A DNA stretch of 64,000 bases from Oscillospiraceae bacterium (GCA_902787755.1 CADAHL010000007.1:1-64000), one strand, 5' to 3'. Shown: positions 32,933 through 42,624, counted from the stretch's first letter. Numbers and translations are program-made. The notes: generated by a model not told the origin, from the letters alone.

Positions 32933-34126
32933 TCAGCCCGCTTCGCCGACAGTCTCCAGGAGCTGGGCTGTCCAGGCCTGATACACGCTGTCAAAATCTG
33001 TGCCGAAGGCCTGGTCGAATTCCTTCTGACCGAAGCAGAAGGCGCTGGTCTCGGAGAAGCCGTACTGATCCGCCAGGTAGCCCACGAAGGAGGTGGCCAT
33101 ACACACGCTCATCTCGTTGCCCGGATCCGTGGAGACGCTGGGGCCCCGGTACAGGGCGGTGTAGCGCAGGGGGGTGCTCTCATAGGCGGAGCCCCAGTAC
33201 ATGCGTTTGGACAGGCAGAGCCAGGAGATGGCGTCGTTCAGCTTCCGGTAGTTCTCCGGGCTGAACTCCTCGGTGCCGCCCAGGCGCAGGTAGGCCTCAT
33301 AGTAGGGCTGCTGCTTCAGGGCCTCCGCAGAGCTGCTGTGCAGAACCTCGGCATAGGGGTCCAGGCAGGACCCCACATACCAGGCATAACCCAGCTGCTT
33401 CCACTGTACGCCCCTGGTTCCCATCAGGGAGAGCAGATACAGCTCCTCCCGGTGCCAGTAATAGCTGCCGATATCCAGGACGATCCGGTCCTCCTTTTCG
33501 GTCCAGCCGTAGTTTTCTATGGGCTGGATGTTGAGCTCCACATATTTGTCCGCCCGCTCCGCCGGGAAGCTGTCGCTGCAGTTTTCCCGCAGATAATTCC
33601 GCAGGAAGTCCAGACTCCTCTCGGTGCGTTCCAGGTAGGCGGGCAGATAGTCCTCCATAGGGGTCTCCTCCGTGCGCAGCATGGGCAAATACATGGCCAT
33701 GTGGAAGCTGTCAAACTGGGCGTCCAGGGTCTGGGCCTGGTTCACCGTCTCGGGCAGCTTCAGTTCTTTTGCCCCGCCGGCGGCATAGACCACCAGGGTC
33801 TTGGAGCCCTCATCGTAGCTGACGCTGGCCTGCTCCGCCCTGGCCCGGAACCAGACCGTAAGCCCGCCGACGATCAGGGCCAGCGCCAGCAGGGCCCCCA
33901 CCAGCAGCCGGGTCCGGCTGCGGCGGACCTTCTTCAGATAGTCCAGCTCCACCGGATCGGCGGCAGAGGCGGGCTCGGGATCGGTCATCTGCCCGTAGAT
34001 CTCCCGGCAGACCTGACACTCCGCCAGGTGCTCCTTCAGGATCGCCTCGCTCTCCGGGGAGAGCAGCCCGTCCGCCAGCAGGGGCAGCATGTCTCTCGCA
34101 ACGCTGCAAGAAAGCGTCTCACGCAT
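32933..34126 (-). CDS. Membrane anti-sigma factor with zf-HC2 domain
   Basis: 397 aa. The N-terminal zinc-binding anti-sigma domain has CSVARDMLPLLADGLL and the HxxxCxxC motif in EHLAECQVC. One transmembrane helix (~72-91) follows, then an extracytoplasmic domain of about 300 residues. Its C-terminal part (FVGYLADQYGF and FGTDFDSVYQAW) resembles the tail of peptidase-MA-like gluzincin domains, though no HExxH is visible, so it may be a non-catalytic sensor. The start overlaps the end of the sigma gene by eight bases. It should hold that sigma factor inactive until an envelope signal arrives. Confidence 0.85.
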   Translation of the reverse strand: MRETLSCSVARDMLPLLADGLLSPESEAILKEHLAECQVCREIYGQMTDPEPASAADPVELDYLKKVRRSRTRLLVGALLALALIVGGLTVWFRARAEQASVSYDEGSKTLVVYAAGGAKELKLPETVNQAQTLDAQFDSFHMAMYLPMLRTEETPMEDYLPAYLERTERSLDFLRNYLRENCSDSFPAERADKYVELNIQPIENYGWTEKEDRIVLDIGSYYWHREELYLLSLMGTRGVQWKQLGYAWYVGSCLDPYAEVLHSSSAEALKQQPYYEAYLRLGGTEEFSPENYRKLNDAISWLCLSKRMYWGSAYESTPLRYTALYRGPSVSTDPGNEMSVCMATSFVGYLADQYGFSETSAFCFGQKEFDQAFGTDFDSVYQAWTAQLLETVGEAG

Positions 34127-34613
34127 CGTCTTTCAGCTCCTTTACCAGATTTTGTTTGGCCCGATAGAAGGTGACCCGGGCCCAGTTCTCGCTCTGCCCC
34201 AGGATCGAGCCGATCTCCCGGAAGCTCAGGCTCCCCAGCAGGCGCAGGTACAGTACCTCTCTGCCCGGCTCCGGCTGTTTGTGGATCGCCGTGAGCAGCA
34301 GCTCTCTGCCCATGTTTCCCAGCACCGCGTCCTCCGCAGAGCCGCCGGCAGGCTCCGGCACCTCCTCCAGAGAGACGGACGCGTGCTTCTGCTTCCGATT
34401 GTGGTTCAGCAGCACGTTCCGGGCGATTCCGCACAGCCAGGTGCTGATCTGACAGCTGCCGTCATAGCGGCCGATGCTCTGCACCGCCTGATAGAAGGTC
34501 TCCTGAGTCAGCTCCTCCGCAAGCTCCGGAGAGCCGGTCTTGGCCAGCAGGAAGCGATACACAGTCTGCGCATACTGGCGGTAGATCCCGTCCAGATCGG
34601 TCACGCCTCTCAC
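34119..34613 (-). CDS. ECF RNA polymerase sigma factor
   Basis: 164 aa with region 2 (YRFLLAKTGSPELAEELTQE, TFYQAV, STWLCGIARNVLLNH) and region 4 (LYLRLLGSLSFREIGSILGQ, then ENWARVTFYRAK). Regions 1 and 3 are absent, as in group 4 sigma factors. It is encoded just before, and overlaps, a zf-HC2 anti-sigma gene. ECF systems usually self-activate. A GTAAC stretch lies upstream, but I cannot define an ECF promoter with confidence. Confidence 0.92.
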   Translation of the reverse strand: MRGVTDLDGIYRQYAQTVYRFLLAKTGSPELAEELTQETFYQAVQSIGRYDGSCQISTWLCGIARNVLLNHNRKQKHASVSLEEVPEPAGGSAEDAVLGNMGRELLLTAIHKQPEPGREVLYLRLLGSLSFREIGSILGQSENWARVTFYRAKQNLVKELKDDA

Positions 34614-34692
34614 CCCCTTCTGCTCTGTTCATGTCTGAAAGGCGGCTTTCGTTACAGCTTTTGCCTGAAAAAAAGAAAAATTCTCTCGGCGC

Positions 34693-34720
34693 AAAAAAGC
34701 CCGCCGGACGGCGGGCCTTT
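34693..34720 (-). terminator. Terminator of glgB operon
   Basis: GCCCGCC/GGCGGGC stem with a 4-nt loop and six T on the minus strand, 11 bp past the glgB stop. Confidence 0.88.
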
Positions 34721-34730
34721 TATGCTTGTC

Positions 34731-36716
34731 TTATGATTCCTTTTTCGCCGGGCAGAGGACGATGGCGGTGCGGGCGGGCAGGTAGAGGCGCAGGTGGCTG
34801 CCCTCCATTCCGGGCACATAGGCGCTGACCGGATCCCGGGCTACCCGGCCGTAGCCGCCGTAGCAGTAGTCGTCGCTGCTGAAGAGGACCTGATGGTCCA
34901 CACCGTGGGTGACGGGGATGGTATAGTCGGTGTAGCTGCGGTCCGGGGAGAAGTTGAAGACGAAAACCAGGTCTCCCCGCTCGAAGGCGATCACGTGGTC
35001 GTCCTCATGGATCCAGAGCAGCTTGGGATAGGTCTCCTCCAGCACGTGGTGGGCCTTGGCCACGTGGATCATATCCCGATCGAAGGCGTAGAGCTGGTGG
35101 TACTTCAGTGCCGGGTTCTCCAGCAGGCTCCACTGCCGGCGGCAGTACTGGAAGCTGTTGCCATTGCCGGGCCGGGGGAAGTCGATCCATTCGGGATGAC
35201 CGAACTCGTTGCCCATGAAGCACAGGTAGCCGGTACCGCCGGCGGCCAGGGTGATCAGGCGGATCATCTTGTGCAAGGCCACGGCCCGGTCGATGACCTG
35301 GGTATGGCAGTCCACGGTCATCTGGTCGTACATGGCGGCGTCCGCCAGACGGAACATGACGGTCTTATCGCCCACCAGGGCCTGGTCATGGCTCTCCACG
35401 TAGGCCACGGTGGGGGCGTTGCGGAAGGTCAGCTCCCGCCACAGGCTGCCCAGGTGCCAATCCTCGTCCCGGCGCTCCTTGATCCACTTGATCCACAGGT
35501 CGGGGATGCCCATGCCCAGACGGAAGTCAAAGCCGATGCCGCCGTCTTCCACCGGCTCGCACATGCCGGGCATGCCGCTCATATCCTCGGAGATGGTCAG
35601 GGCCTGGGGGTTCACCTGGCGGATCAGCTCGTTGGCCAGCTGCAGGTAGGTCACGGCCTCCACGTCGGTGTTCATGGTGAAGTACATGCCCAGATTGGAG
35701 AAGGCCACGCCCAGACCGTGGTCGTGATAAAGCATGGAGGTGACGCCGTCGAAGCGGAAGCCGTCGAAGTGGTACTCCTCCATCCAGAACTTTAGGTTGC
35801 TGAGCAGGAAGTGGATCACCTGGGGCTTGTCGTAGTCAAAGAGCTTGGTGCCCCAGGCGGGATGATCGCCCTCGGGGCCGTCGTGGAAATACTGGTAGCT
35901 GGTGCCGTCGAACAGGTTCAGGCCCTCCAGCGTATTGCCCACCGCATGGGAATGGACCACGTCCAGCAGGACCCGGATGCCCATGGCGTGGGCCTTGTTC
36001 ACCAGATACTTCAGATCCTCGGGATAGCCGAAGCGGCTGGAGGCGGCGAAAAAGCTGCTGACCTGGTAGCCGAAGGAGCCGTAATAGGGGTGCTCCATCA
36101 CCGCCATCAGCTGGATGGTGTTGTAGCCCGCGTCCAAAACGTGGGGCAAGATGTTGTCGGCAAACTCCCGGTAGGTGGCGATCCGGTAGTCCTCGCTGGC
36201 CATGCCGATGTGGGCCTCATAGATCAGCGGCGGCTCCGTATTGACGAAGTCCCCGTCGGTCCAGGGATAGGGCTCCTCGTCGTCCCAGACCTCGCAGCAC
36301 CAGCTCTGGGTCACCCAGTCCTGGGTCACCCGGCGGGCATAGGCGGGCACATGCTGGGACAGCTTGTCCCCATTGCGCACGATGGTCAGGACCCGGCTGC
36401 CCTTGTGCAGGGTATCGCCGGGCAGTACGATCTCCCAGTTGCCGTTTTCCAGTCTGGTCATGGGAGCGTCCACCCAGTGCCAGTCGTTGAACTCACCGGT
36501 CAGATAGAGCTGATCGGCCCCGGGCGCCCATTCCCGGTACACCCAGCCGTCCTTCAGCTTGTGGAAGCCGTAGTAGGCGTGGGCGTTGGCGAAGTCCTTC
36601 AGACTGCCGTCCTTGCCCAGCAGCTGGGTCTTCTTGCTCTCGTAGCGCTCCATGCGCATCTCCAGGTCGATCCGGAAGGGCACCAGCTCGGGATGGGTTT
36701 TCAGAATACGCAGCAT
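34731..36716 (-). CDS. glgB: 1,4-alpha-glucan branching enzyme
   Basis: Forms alpha-1,6 branches in glycogen. 661 aa: N-terminal CBM48 (VYREWAPGADQLYLTGEFNDW in pattern), GH13 barrel with nucleophile Asp in FDGVTSMLY, acid/base Glu in TISEDMSGMP and transition-state Asp in VESHDQALVG, then a C-terminal beta domain. The sequence style (YYGFHKLKDGWVYREWAPGA) resembles the GH13_8 group shared with eukaryotes and some Firmicutes/Bacteroidetes, rather than E. coli GlgB. The ATG at 36716 is preceded by GAGCAGG; a GTG nine bases earlier overlaps that site. It is the third gene after a GH13 glucosidase and ispE. Confidence 0.95.
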   Translation of the reverse strand: MLRILKTHPELVPFRIDLEMRMERYESKKTQLLGKDGSLKDFANAHAYYGFHKLKDGWVYREWAPGADQLYLTGEFNDWHWVDAPMTRLENGNWEIVLPGDTLHKGSRVLTIVRNGDKLSQHVPAYARRVTQDWVTQSWCCEVWDDEEPYPWTDGDFVNTEPPLIYEAHIGMASEDYRIATYREFADNILPHVLDAGYNTIQLMAVMEHPYYGSFGYQVSSFFAASSRFGYPEDLKYLVNKAHAMGIRVLLDVVHSHAVGNTLEGLNLFDGTSYQYFHDGPEGDHPAWGTKLFDYDKPQVIHFLLSNLKFWMEEYHFDGFRFDGVTSMLYHDHGLGVAFSNLGMYFTMNTDVEAVTYLQLANELIRQVNPQALTISEDMSGMPGMCEPVEDGGIGFDFRLGMGIPDLWIKWIKERRDEDWHLGSLWRELTFRNAPTVAYVESHDQALVGDKTVMFRLADAAMYDQMTVDCHTQVIDRAVALHKMIRLITLAAGGTGYLCFMGNEFGHPEWIDFPRPGNGNSFQYCRRQWSLLENPALKYHQLYAFDRDMIHVAKAHHVLEETYPKLLWIHEDDHVIAFERGDLVFVFNFSPDRSYTDYTIPVTHGVDHQVLFSSDDYCYGGYGRVARDPVSAYVPGMEGSHLRLYLPARTAIVLCPAKKES

Positions 36717-36749
36717 AACATGCACCTGCTCTTTCTTATTACTCGTTGT

Positions 36750-37616
36750 TTACAGCCGGTCCACCGGAACGGCGGTACGGCAGAAGCGGTAGTCTTTTTT
36801 CAGGGCTTCCCGGGCTTTCTCCGCCCGGGCCTCGTCCTCGAACACGCCGAAGACCGCCGAGCCCGTGCCTGTCATCACGGCCCCCAGGGCGCCCTGGTCC
36901 AGCAGAGCGCTCTTGATCTCCCGGATGGTCCTCATCCGCCGGTCGCTCACGTCCTCAAAGACGTTGTACATCCGGCGGCACAGGGCGTTCAGGTCCCCGG
37001 CCTCGATAGCCGCCAGCAGGCCCGGGGTATCCGGGTGGCTCCGGGGTGGGCAGCGGTCCAGGCGCTTGAAGAGATCGGGAGTGGAGATGGAAAACTCGGG
37101 TTTGACGATGGTGAAGGCGCAGGCGGGGATCCCGGGCAGCGGCTCCAGCACCTCGCCCCGGCCTTTGGCCAGGGCCGTGCCGCCGGAGACGCAGAAGGCC
37201 ACGTCCGAGCCGATGGACGCCGCCAGCTCCTCCAGCTGCTCCCGGCTCAGGGGGCTGTCATACATCCGGTTCAGGCCCCGCAGCACCGCCGCGGCGTCGG
37301 AGGAGCCGCCGGCCATGCCCGCGCCCACAGGAATGTTCTTGCGCAGGTCCAGACGGAAGCCCTGGCCCTCTTTTCCGATGCGCTCCAGATAGCGCAGCGC
37401 GGCCCGGACCGCCAGGTTCCGCTCGTCCCGGGGGATGAAGGGCAGATTGGAGGAGGCGATCACCCGGCCGGAGGCGTTGGGCTGGATCCGGATCTCATCA
37501 GACAGGGACACGGTCTGCATGACCATGACCATGTCGTGATAGCCGTCGGCCCGTCTGGCGCTGACGTCCAGGGAGATATTCAGCTTTGCGTAGGCCAATT
37601 CCGTCGTTTCGATCAT
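36750..37616 (-). CDS. ispE: 4-diphosphocytidyl-2-C-methyl-D-erythritol kinase
   Basis: GHMP kinase of the MEP isoprenoid pathway; phosphorylates the 2-hydroxyl of CDP-ME. 288 aa with AYAKLNISLDV at the N-terminus, the phosphate-binding loop PVGAGMAGGSSDAAAV and the C-terminal MTGTGSAVFGVF. The start overlaps the GH13 stop by four bases, and glgB follows 33 bp on. So it is embedded in a glucan-metabolism operon without a metabolic link, probably for shared expression. Confidence 0.97.
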   Translation of the reverse strand: MIETTELAYAKLNISLDVSARRADGYHDMVMVMQTVSLSDEIRIQPNASGRVIASSNLPFIPRDERNLAVRAALRYLERIGKEGQGFRLDLRKNIPVGAGMAGGSSDAAAVLRGLNRMYDSPLSREQLEELAASIGSDVAFCVSGGTALAKGRGEVLEPLPGIPACAFTIVKPEFSISTPDLFKRLDRCPPRSHPDTPGLLAAIEAGDLNALCRRMYNVFEDVSDRRMRTIREIKSALLDQGALGAVMTGTGSAVFGVFEDEARAEKAREALKKDYRFCRTAVPVDRL

Positions 37617-39307
37617 ACATCCTCCTTCGCCGGGAACAGGTACACCCGCAGCTCGTAGGGGCGGGTGGTAAAGCCGTTGGCGATGACAAAGTTCATGTCG
37701 TAGTTGTTCAGCACCAGCTCCCCTTCGCTCAAGCGCAGGCCCTCCGGGGCGTCGAAGCGGACCTGATCGTCGGTAAAGGAGCAGACCACCAGCAGCTTCG
37801 TTCCCTCGTACTCCCGCAGATAGGTGTAGAGCTTCCGGCTGTCGGGCTCGAGCTCCCGGAAGGTCCCCCAGATGGCCACCGGCGTGGTCTTGCGGAAGCG
37901 GATCAGCCGGCGGTAGAAGTTCAGCAGGGAGTCGGGATCCTCCTCCTGGGCCTTCACGTTGATCCGGGGATAGTTGTCATTGACAAAGAACCAGGGGGTT
38001 CCGGAGGTAAAACCGGCGTTGGGCTCATCGGACCACTGCACCGGGGTCCTGGCGCTGTCCCGGCAGCCCTCCTGCACCATGCGCAGCACCTGCTTCTTCG
38101 GCAGCAGATGGGAGGCGATGTTCACCGCGTTGCGGGTCATCACGTCCTCGTACTTGTCCACCGAATCCAGGCGCAGATTGGTCATGCCGATCTCCTGGCC
38201 CTGGTAAATGAAGGGCGTGCCCCGCTGGAGCATGTACATGGCCGCCAGCATCTTGCCGCTCTCGTCATGGTATTTCTCGCTGCCGTAGCGGCTGATGATC
38301 CGGGGATGGTCGTGGTTTTCGATATACAGGCAGTTCCAGGCCTTGCCCTCCAGCTTTTCCTGCCAGTCGGACATGGCCCGCTTCAGCTTCCGCAGGTCGA
38401 AGGGCATGCGGATCATATCGGTCATGAAGCAGTCGGCCTCCATGTGGGAGAAGGAGATCATCTCGTCCAGCACCTGGCCCGGTCCCTCGGTCACATAGCG
38501 CAGAGCCACGTCCGCGGTGGTCTGGGGGCTCTCCCCCACCACGAAGCAGTCGTAGTGGTCCAGCACGTCCTTCTTGAACTCCATCAGGTACTCATAGACC
38601 GCGGGCTGGTTGATGAAGTACTTCATCCCGTTGGCCACCGGCAGCGGCGGATAGCAGTTGGGCAGGCCCTCGTGCTTGGAGATGAAGGTGATGACGTCCT
38701 CCCGGAAGCCGTCCACTCCCATGTCCAGCCAGAAGCGCATGATGCCCTTAACCTCTTCCCGCACCTTGGGATTGTCCATGTTCAGGTCCGGCTGCTTCTT
38801 GGCGAACAGGTGCAGGTAGTACTCGTCCAGGCCCTCGTCGTATTCCCAGGCGCCGCCCTCGAACATACTGGTCCAGTTGTTGGGAGGCAGCCGCCGCCCG
38901 GCCACCGTCCGGCCCGGACGCCAGTAATAGTAGTCGTGATAGGGGTTGTCCTTCCCCTTTCTGCTCTCCTGGAACCAGAAATGCTCGTCCGAGGTATGGT
39001 TCACCACCAGATCCATGAACACCTTCATGCCCCGGGCGTGGGCTTCGCCGAGCACCCGGCGGAAGATCTCCAGGTTGCCGTAGTCCGGATGGATGTTCCG
39101 GTAGTCGGAGATGTCGTAGCCGAAATCCGCGTTGGGAGAGGGATAGAGCGGCGAGAACCAGATCGCGTCCGCACCCAGGCTTTTGATGTAATCCAGCTTG
39201 CTCAAAACGCCCCACAGATCCCCGATGCCGTCTCCGTTCCCATCGCAGAAGCTCCGGGGCCAGATCTGATACACAATCATCTGCTTGTACCACTGCTGTT
39301 TTTCCAT
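37613..39307 (-). CDS. GH13 alpha-glucosidase (oligo-1,6-glucosidase type)
   Basis: 564-aa cytoplasmic alpha-glucosidase. It starts with the family hallmark WYKQMIVYQIWPRSF and DGNGDGIGDLWGV. The barrel has VMDLVVNHTSDEH-type region I, nucleophile Asp in GVDGFREDVI, acid/base Glu in VVGESPQTT and Asp in ENHDHPR. The position after the nucleophile pair is Glu, where many relatives have Met. Val/Thr-type specificity residues cannot be judged safely, so isomaltose, sucrose and trehalose-phosphate remain possible. First gene of the operon with ispE and glgB. Confidence 0.93.
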   Translation of the reverse strand: MEKQQWYKQMIVYQIWPRSFCDGNGDGIGDLWGVLSKLDYIKSLGADAIWFSPLYPSPNADFGYDISDYRNIHPDYGNLEIFRRVLGEAHARGMKVFMDLVVNHTSDEHFWFQESRKGKDNPYHDYYYWRPGRTVAGRRLPPNNWTSMFEGGAWEYDEGLDEYYLHLFAKKQPDLNMDNPKVREEVKGIMRFWLDMGVDGFREDVITFISKHEGLPNCYPPLPVANGMKYFINQPAVYEYLMEFKKDVLDHYDCFVVGESPQTTADVALRYVTEGPGQVLDEMISFSHMEADCFMTDMIRMPFDLRKLKRAMSDWQEKLEGKAWNCLYIENHDHPRIISRYGSEKYHDESGKMLAAMYMLQRGTPFIYQGQEIGMTNLRLDSVDKYEDVMTRNAVNIASHLLPKKQVLRMVQEGCRDSARTPVQWSDEPNAGFTSGTPWFFVNDNYPRINVKAQEEDPDSLLNFYRRLIRFRKTTPVAIWGTFRELEPDSRKLYTYLREYEGTKLLVVCSFTDDQVRFDAPEGLRLSEGELVLNNYDMNFVIANGFTTRPYELRVYLFPAKEDV

Positions 39308-39340
39308 ACCGACTCCCCTCCCTGACTTTTTCTTCCTCTT

Positions 39341-39369
39341 AGTTTATCACAGCCCGGGCGCTCGCGCAA
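39341..39369 (-). promoter_or_regulatory. Promoter of the GH13-ispE-glgB operon
   Basis: -35 TTGCGC, 17-bp spacer, -10 TAAACT on the minus strand, about 30 bp before the ATG. Confidence 0.6.
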
Positions 39370-39444
39370 CCGCCGCTCACAGTTTTTTGCAGCCCCTGTC
39401 CCCTATCGACAAGCCCCGGCAAGTTTCCAAAAGTTTTGCAAATG

Positions 39445-39473
39445 TTGACAAAATGGTAAAACCGTGGTATATT
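39445..39473 (+). promoter_or_regulatory. Promoter of the Ig-like surface protein
   Basis: Consensus -35 TTGACA, 17-bp spacer, -10 TATATT. The start codon lies about 70 bp downstream. Confidence 0.82.
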
Positions 39474-39541
39474 TACGATGCTTTATTGTGGAGACCGATC
39501 CGCATTGACCCTTCGGCCCTCTGTTTGAGAAAGGGAATCCT

Positions 39542-41116
39542 ATGAAAAAGTCTTTGATTTCAGCGCTGCTTGTGCTGCTGCTGATCATGAGCCTGCCGGG
39601 CGTGGCCTATGCCGACGTGATCTACCCCGCTCCGGGGAACGTAGAGGCGGGCAGCTATATGAACCATCTGATCGCGGAGCTGACCCCGGGCTGCCAGGTA
39701 AGCGCCTCCGGCCTTCCTGAGGGTGTGTCCCTGGCGGAGGAACCGGGCGAGGAGCTGACGCAGGTCTATCTGCGCGGTACCCCCACCACCGCCGGCACCT
39801 ACAGCGCCATCATCAACGTGGATGGCAACAGCACCATCTGCACCTTTACCGTCACCCCCGCCGTCCCCCAGCTCACGGTCAGTGAGGACCTGCGCTGCTA
39901 CACCGGGCAGTTCATCCAGCTGTCGGTCAGCGCCGTGGCCTGGGACAAGGGCAGCCTGAGCTACCAATGGTATGTCAGCACCGATGAGGACACCGGCTCC
40001 GGCCTGCCCATCAGCGGCGCCACTGGCTCCCTGTATCTGCCCGGGACCGGTCAGATCGGGCATTTCTTCTACTATTGTGTGGTGACCAACACAAGCGGCG
40101 GCATGTCCGTGTCCGCCACTTCTCCCATGATCACCGTAGTAGTGGAGGAGCTGGCCGCCGATTCCATCCAGGTGGAGACCATGCCGGCAAAGCTGCGCTA
40201 CCGGGTCGGCGATCGGCTGGATCCTGCCGGGCTGAGCCTGCGGGTACAGCTGAGCGACGGCAACAGCCGGATCCTGACCGAGGGCTTCAGTCTGGAGCCC
40301 TTCCAGTTGGAGCACACCGGGATCCAGACCATCCAGGTCTCCTACGCAGGCAAGACCTGCAGCTTCCAGGTCCAGGTGGACCCGGCGGAGGAGATCATCG
40401 AGGGCATCGGTGTGCTCACCCTTCCCACCAAGACCAGCTATGAGGTGGGCGAGGAGCTGGACGCCGGAGGCCTGGGCATCCGGGTCTACACCAACAACGG
40501 CCACCGGGACGTGTTTGACGAGCTGATCTGCACCCCCACCAAGCTGGAGCATGAGGGCAATCAGACCATTACCGTCCACTACCGGGAGAAGACCTGCACC
40601 TTCACCGTCACCGTCCGGGCCAAGGACAAGGCCGAGAGTCTGAGCGTCTCCCGCCTGCCGGACAAGCTGCGCTACGAGAAGGGCGAGACCCTGGATCCCG
40701 CGGGGCTGGTCCTGACCCAGACCGACAGCTCCGGTCACACCGAGGAGATCAAAGAGGGCTTCGTCTGCGCCCCCACCCGTCTGGACAAGGCGGGCGAACA
40801 GGAGATCCTGGTCACCTACGGCGCGCTGAACTGCCGCTTCACCGTCCAGGTGGAGGAGAAGCCGGCTCCCACGCCCAGCCCGACGCCGACGCCGGAACCC
40901 ACGCCGGAGCCCACGCCCGCTGCGACCCAGCCACCCGCCCCTACGCCGTCGCCCCGTCCCACCTACGACTCCAACCTGGGCCGGAATCTGGCCGGCGTCA
41001 TCGTCGGCGCCTCGGTCCTGGCGCTGCTGGTCCTGGGCGGCTATGTGTTCGTCATGAACCGGGGCGGCCTGGATCTGTTCCTGGATCAGCTGAAGGAACG
41101 CTTCAAGAAGAAATAA
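39542..41116 (+). CDS. Exported multi-domain Ig-like (Big_3-type) surface protein
   Basis: 524 aa: signal peptide (1 to about 24, ending VAYA), two irregular beta domains, then three repeats of a ~75-aa bacterial Ig-like domain. These have the recurrent LPxKxxYxxGExLDPAGLxL opening and a closing TFTVTV/CRFTVQV strand. A Pro/Thr/Glu linker (PTPTPEPTPEPTP) and a C-terminal transmembrane helix with basic tail anchor it to the membrane. Likely a cell-surface or adhesion scaffold; no catalytic motif. The linker is a classical EF-P-dependent stretch. A hairpin terminator and a separate promoter split it from the next gene. Confidence 0.88.
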   Translation: MKKSLISALLVLLLIMSLPGVAYADVIYPAPGNVEAGSYMNHLIAELTPGCQVSASGLPEGVSLAEEPGEELTQVYLRGTPTTAGTYSAIINVDGNSTICTFTVTPAVPQLTVSEDLRCYTGQFIQLSVSAVAWDKGSLSYQWYVSTDEDTGSGLPISGATGSLYLPGTGQIGHFFYYCVVTNTSGGMSVSATSPMITVVVEELAADSIQVETMPAKLRYRVGDRLDPAGLSLRVQLSDGNSRILTEGFSLEPFQLEHTGIQTIQVSYAGKTCSFQVQVDPAEEIIEGIGVLTLPTKTSYEVGEELDAGGLGIRVYTNNGHRDVFDELICTPTKLEHEGNQTITVHYREKTCTFTVTVRAKDKAESLSVSRLPDKLRYEKGETLDPAGLVLTQTDSSGHTEEIKEGFVCAPTRLDKAGEQEILVTYGALNCRFTVQVEEKPAPTPSPTPTPEPTPEPTPAATQPPAPTPSPRPTYDSNLGRNLAGVIVGASVLALLVLGGYVFVMNRGGLDLFLDQLKERFKKK

Positions 41117-41139
41117 GTCATGCCGATATCCCAGCTTGT

Positions 41140-41170
41140 CCCCCGGAAGGCTTCCTTCCGGGGGATGTTT
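41140..41170 (+). terminator. Terminator of the Ig-like surface protein
   Basis: A 10-bp perfect stem (41140-41149 with 41155-41164), followed by ATGTTTTG. Confidence 0.78.
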
Positions 41171-41201
41171 TGCATTGGGAACTTTTCCGGCCTGGAAGCT
41201 C

Positions 41202-41229
41202 TTGTAATTCTCCCTGTTCGTGCTATAAT
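41202..41229 (+). promoter_or_regulatory. Promoter of the Ig-domain lipoprotein
   Basis: -35 TTGTAA, 16-bp spacer, perfect -10 TATAAT. Confidence 0.72.
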
Positions 41230-41260
41230 TGGATAAAGAACACCGAAGGAGGGATCCCGT

Positions 41261-42607
41261 ATGAAGACGAAACGTTCCCTGTGCCTGATCGCCTGCCTGC
41301 TTTGTCTGGCTCTGATCCTGGGCGCCTGCGGAAGCTCGGAGCCCAAGCCCAAGGCGAGTGATTTCAACATGGCGAACCTGGAGGGCCTGTATGTGGAGCA
41401 GATCGCCCGGCGCGCTTCGCTTCTGCTGACCGCCCGGGACGAGCAGACCGCCTGGATCGTGGTGGATTGGCCCGACAGCGCCGCCGTCAGCTACCATTGG
41501 GAGCTGACCGGCCGCTATGATGCGGAGACCGGAGAGATTGCCTACAGCGACGCCGTGCTGATCGAGAAGACCTTCAACGCCCAGGGAGAAGAGAGCGACA
41601 TCGTGCTCTACACCCACGGGACCGGCTCCTTCGCCAAAGAGCTGGACAAGCTGCTCTGGACCGACAACGAGGAGACCGGCAGCGGCAAGAGTGCCTTCCT
41701 CTACGAGATGAGCCTGGAAGCCTATCGCAATAACCAGTGGGCTCCCGCTCAGCCGGAGGTCTCGGCCCTGCCCGTAGAGGAGCCCGTCGAGCCGGAGGAA
41801 GAGCCCGAGCCCGAGCCGGAGCCGACCCCGGAGCCGGCAAACCTGCCCATCATCACCAAGAGTCCCACCGACGAGACGGTGGCTGAGGGCGGCAACGCCT
41901 CCTTCGTGGCCCGGTACGAGAACGCCCTGTGGGCGGTGTGGCACTTTGTCTCTCCCGACGGCACCACCGACATCACCTATGAGGAGGCCTCGGAGGTCTT
42001 CCCCTCCCTGGAGATCATCAACGGCATGTACAGCACCATGAAGCTGCGGAACATCCCCGTGGAGCTCAGCGGCTGGCGCGTCTACTGCCGCTACAGCAAC
42101 CCCTCCGGCTACAAGGACACCGGCAGCGCCCTGATCACCGTCACCAACGCCCCCACGCCCACCCCCACGCCTCCCCCGCTGGGACCGGTGGTCAATGACT
42201 GGACCGAGACCGACGATCTGGCGGTGGCCGAGGGCGGCTCTGGCATGTACTTCACGCTGCCGTCTTCCGACGCCTTCCCCGAGGGTCTGCACCTCAAGAA
42301 CTACCGCTATCGTTCCGGCATTCTGGAGGCCAATTACGCCAATGACGCCGACGAGGTGCTTCTGACCATCCGCAAGTCCACCACCCAGAGCGGCACCGAG
42401 CTGTCCGGAGACTACAACAGCTACTCCAACGTCTGGAACCTGACGCTGAACGGCGTGACCCTGCGCTGCATGGGCGACGGCGCCACCATCAACACCGGCA
42501 CCTACGACACCGCCGCCGAACACTTCAGCATCTGCTATAACCCGGGCCAGCCGGGCCAGGGCCTGACCGTGGCCCAGCTCAGCTCCATGGTCAGCGGCAT
42601 GCAGTAA
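41261..42607 (+). CDS. Surface lipoprotein with immunoglobulin-like domain
   Basis: 448 aa. A lipoprotein signal peptide with lipobox LGAC (Cys at about residue 24) is followed by a domain of ~140 residues (VEQIARRASLLLTARDEQTA onward). Next come a Glu/Pro linker and an Ig-like domain (ITKSPTDETVAEGGNASFVA to SGYKDTGSALITV). A short PTPTPTPPP linker leads to a C-terminal beta domain of ~130 residues. AAGGAGGG lies 8 nt before the ATG. Function unknown; with its upstream neighbour it forms a surface-protein pair, each with its own promoter. A terminator follows. Confidence 0.85.
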   Translation: MKTKRSLCLIACLLCLALILGACGSSEPKPKASDFNMANLEGLYVEQIARRASLLLTARDEQTAWIVVDWPDSAAVSYHWELTGRYDAETGEIAYSDAVLIEKTFNAQGEESDIVLYTHGTGSFAKELDKLLWTDNEETGSGKSAFLYEMSLEAYRNNQWAPAQPEVSALPVEEPVEPEEEPEPEPEPTPEPANLPIITKSPTDETVAEGGNASFVARYENALWAVWHFVSPDGTTDITYEEASEVFPSLEIINGMYSTMKLRNIPVELSGWRVYCRYSNPSGYKDTGSALITVTNAPTPTPTPPPLGPVVNDWTETDDLAVAEGGSGMYFTLPSSDAFPEGLHLKNYRYRSGILEANYANDADEVLLTIRKSTTQSGTELSGDYNSYSNVWNLTLNGVTLRCMGDGATINTGTYDTAAEHFSICYNPGQPGQGLTVAQLSSMVSGMQ

Positions 42608-42624
42608 ACCACGACCCACAAGAG

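Noticed and set aside
34614-34690. ECF-type promoter with GTAAC upstream of the sigma factor gene
   Set aside because: The -35-like GTAAC is suggestive but no -10 at a fixed spacing could be defined.
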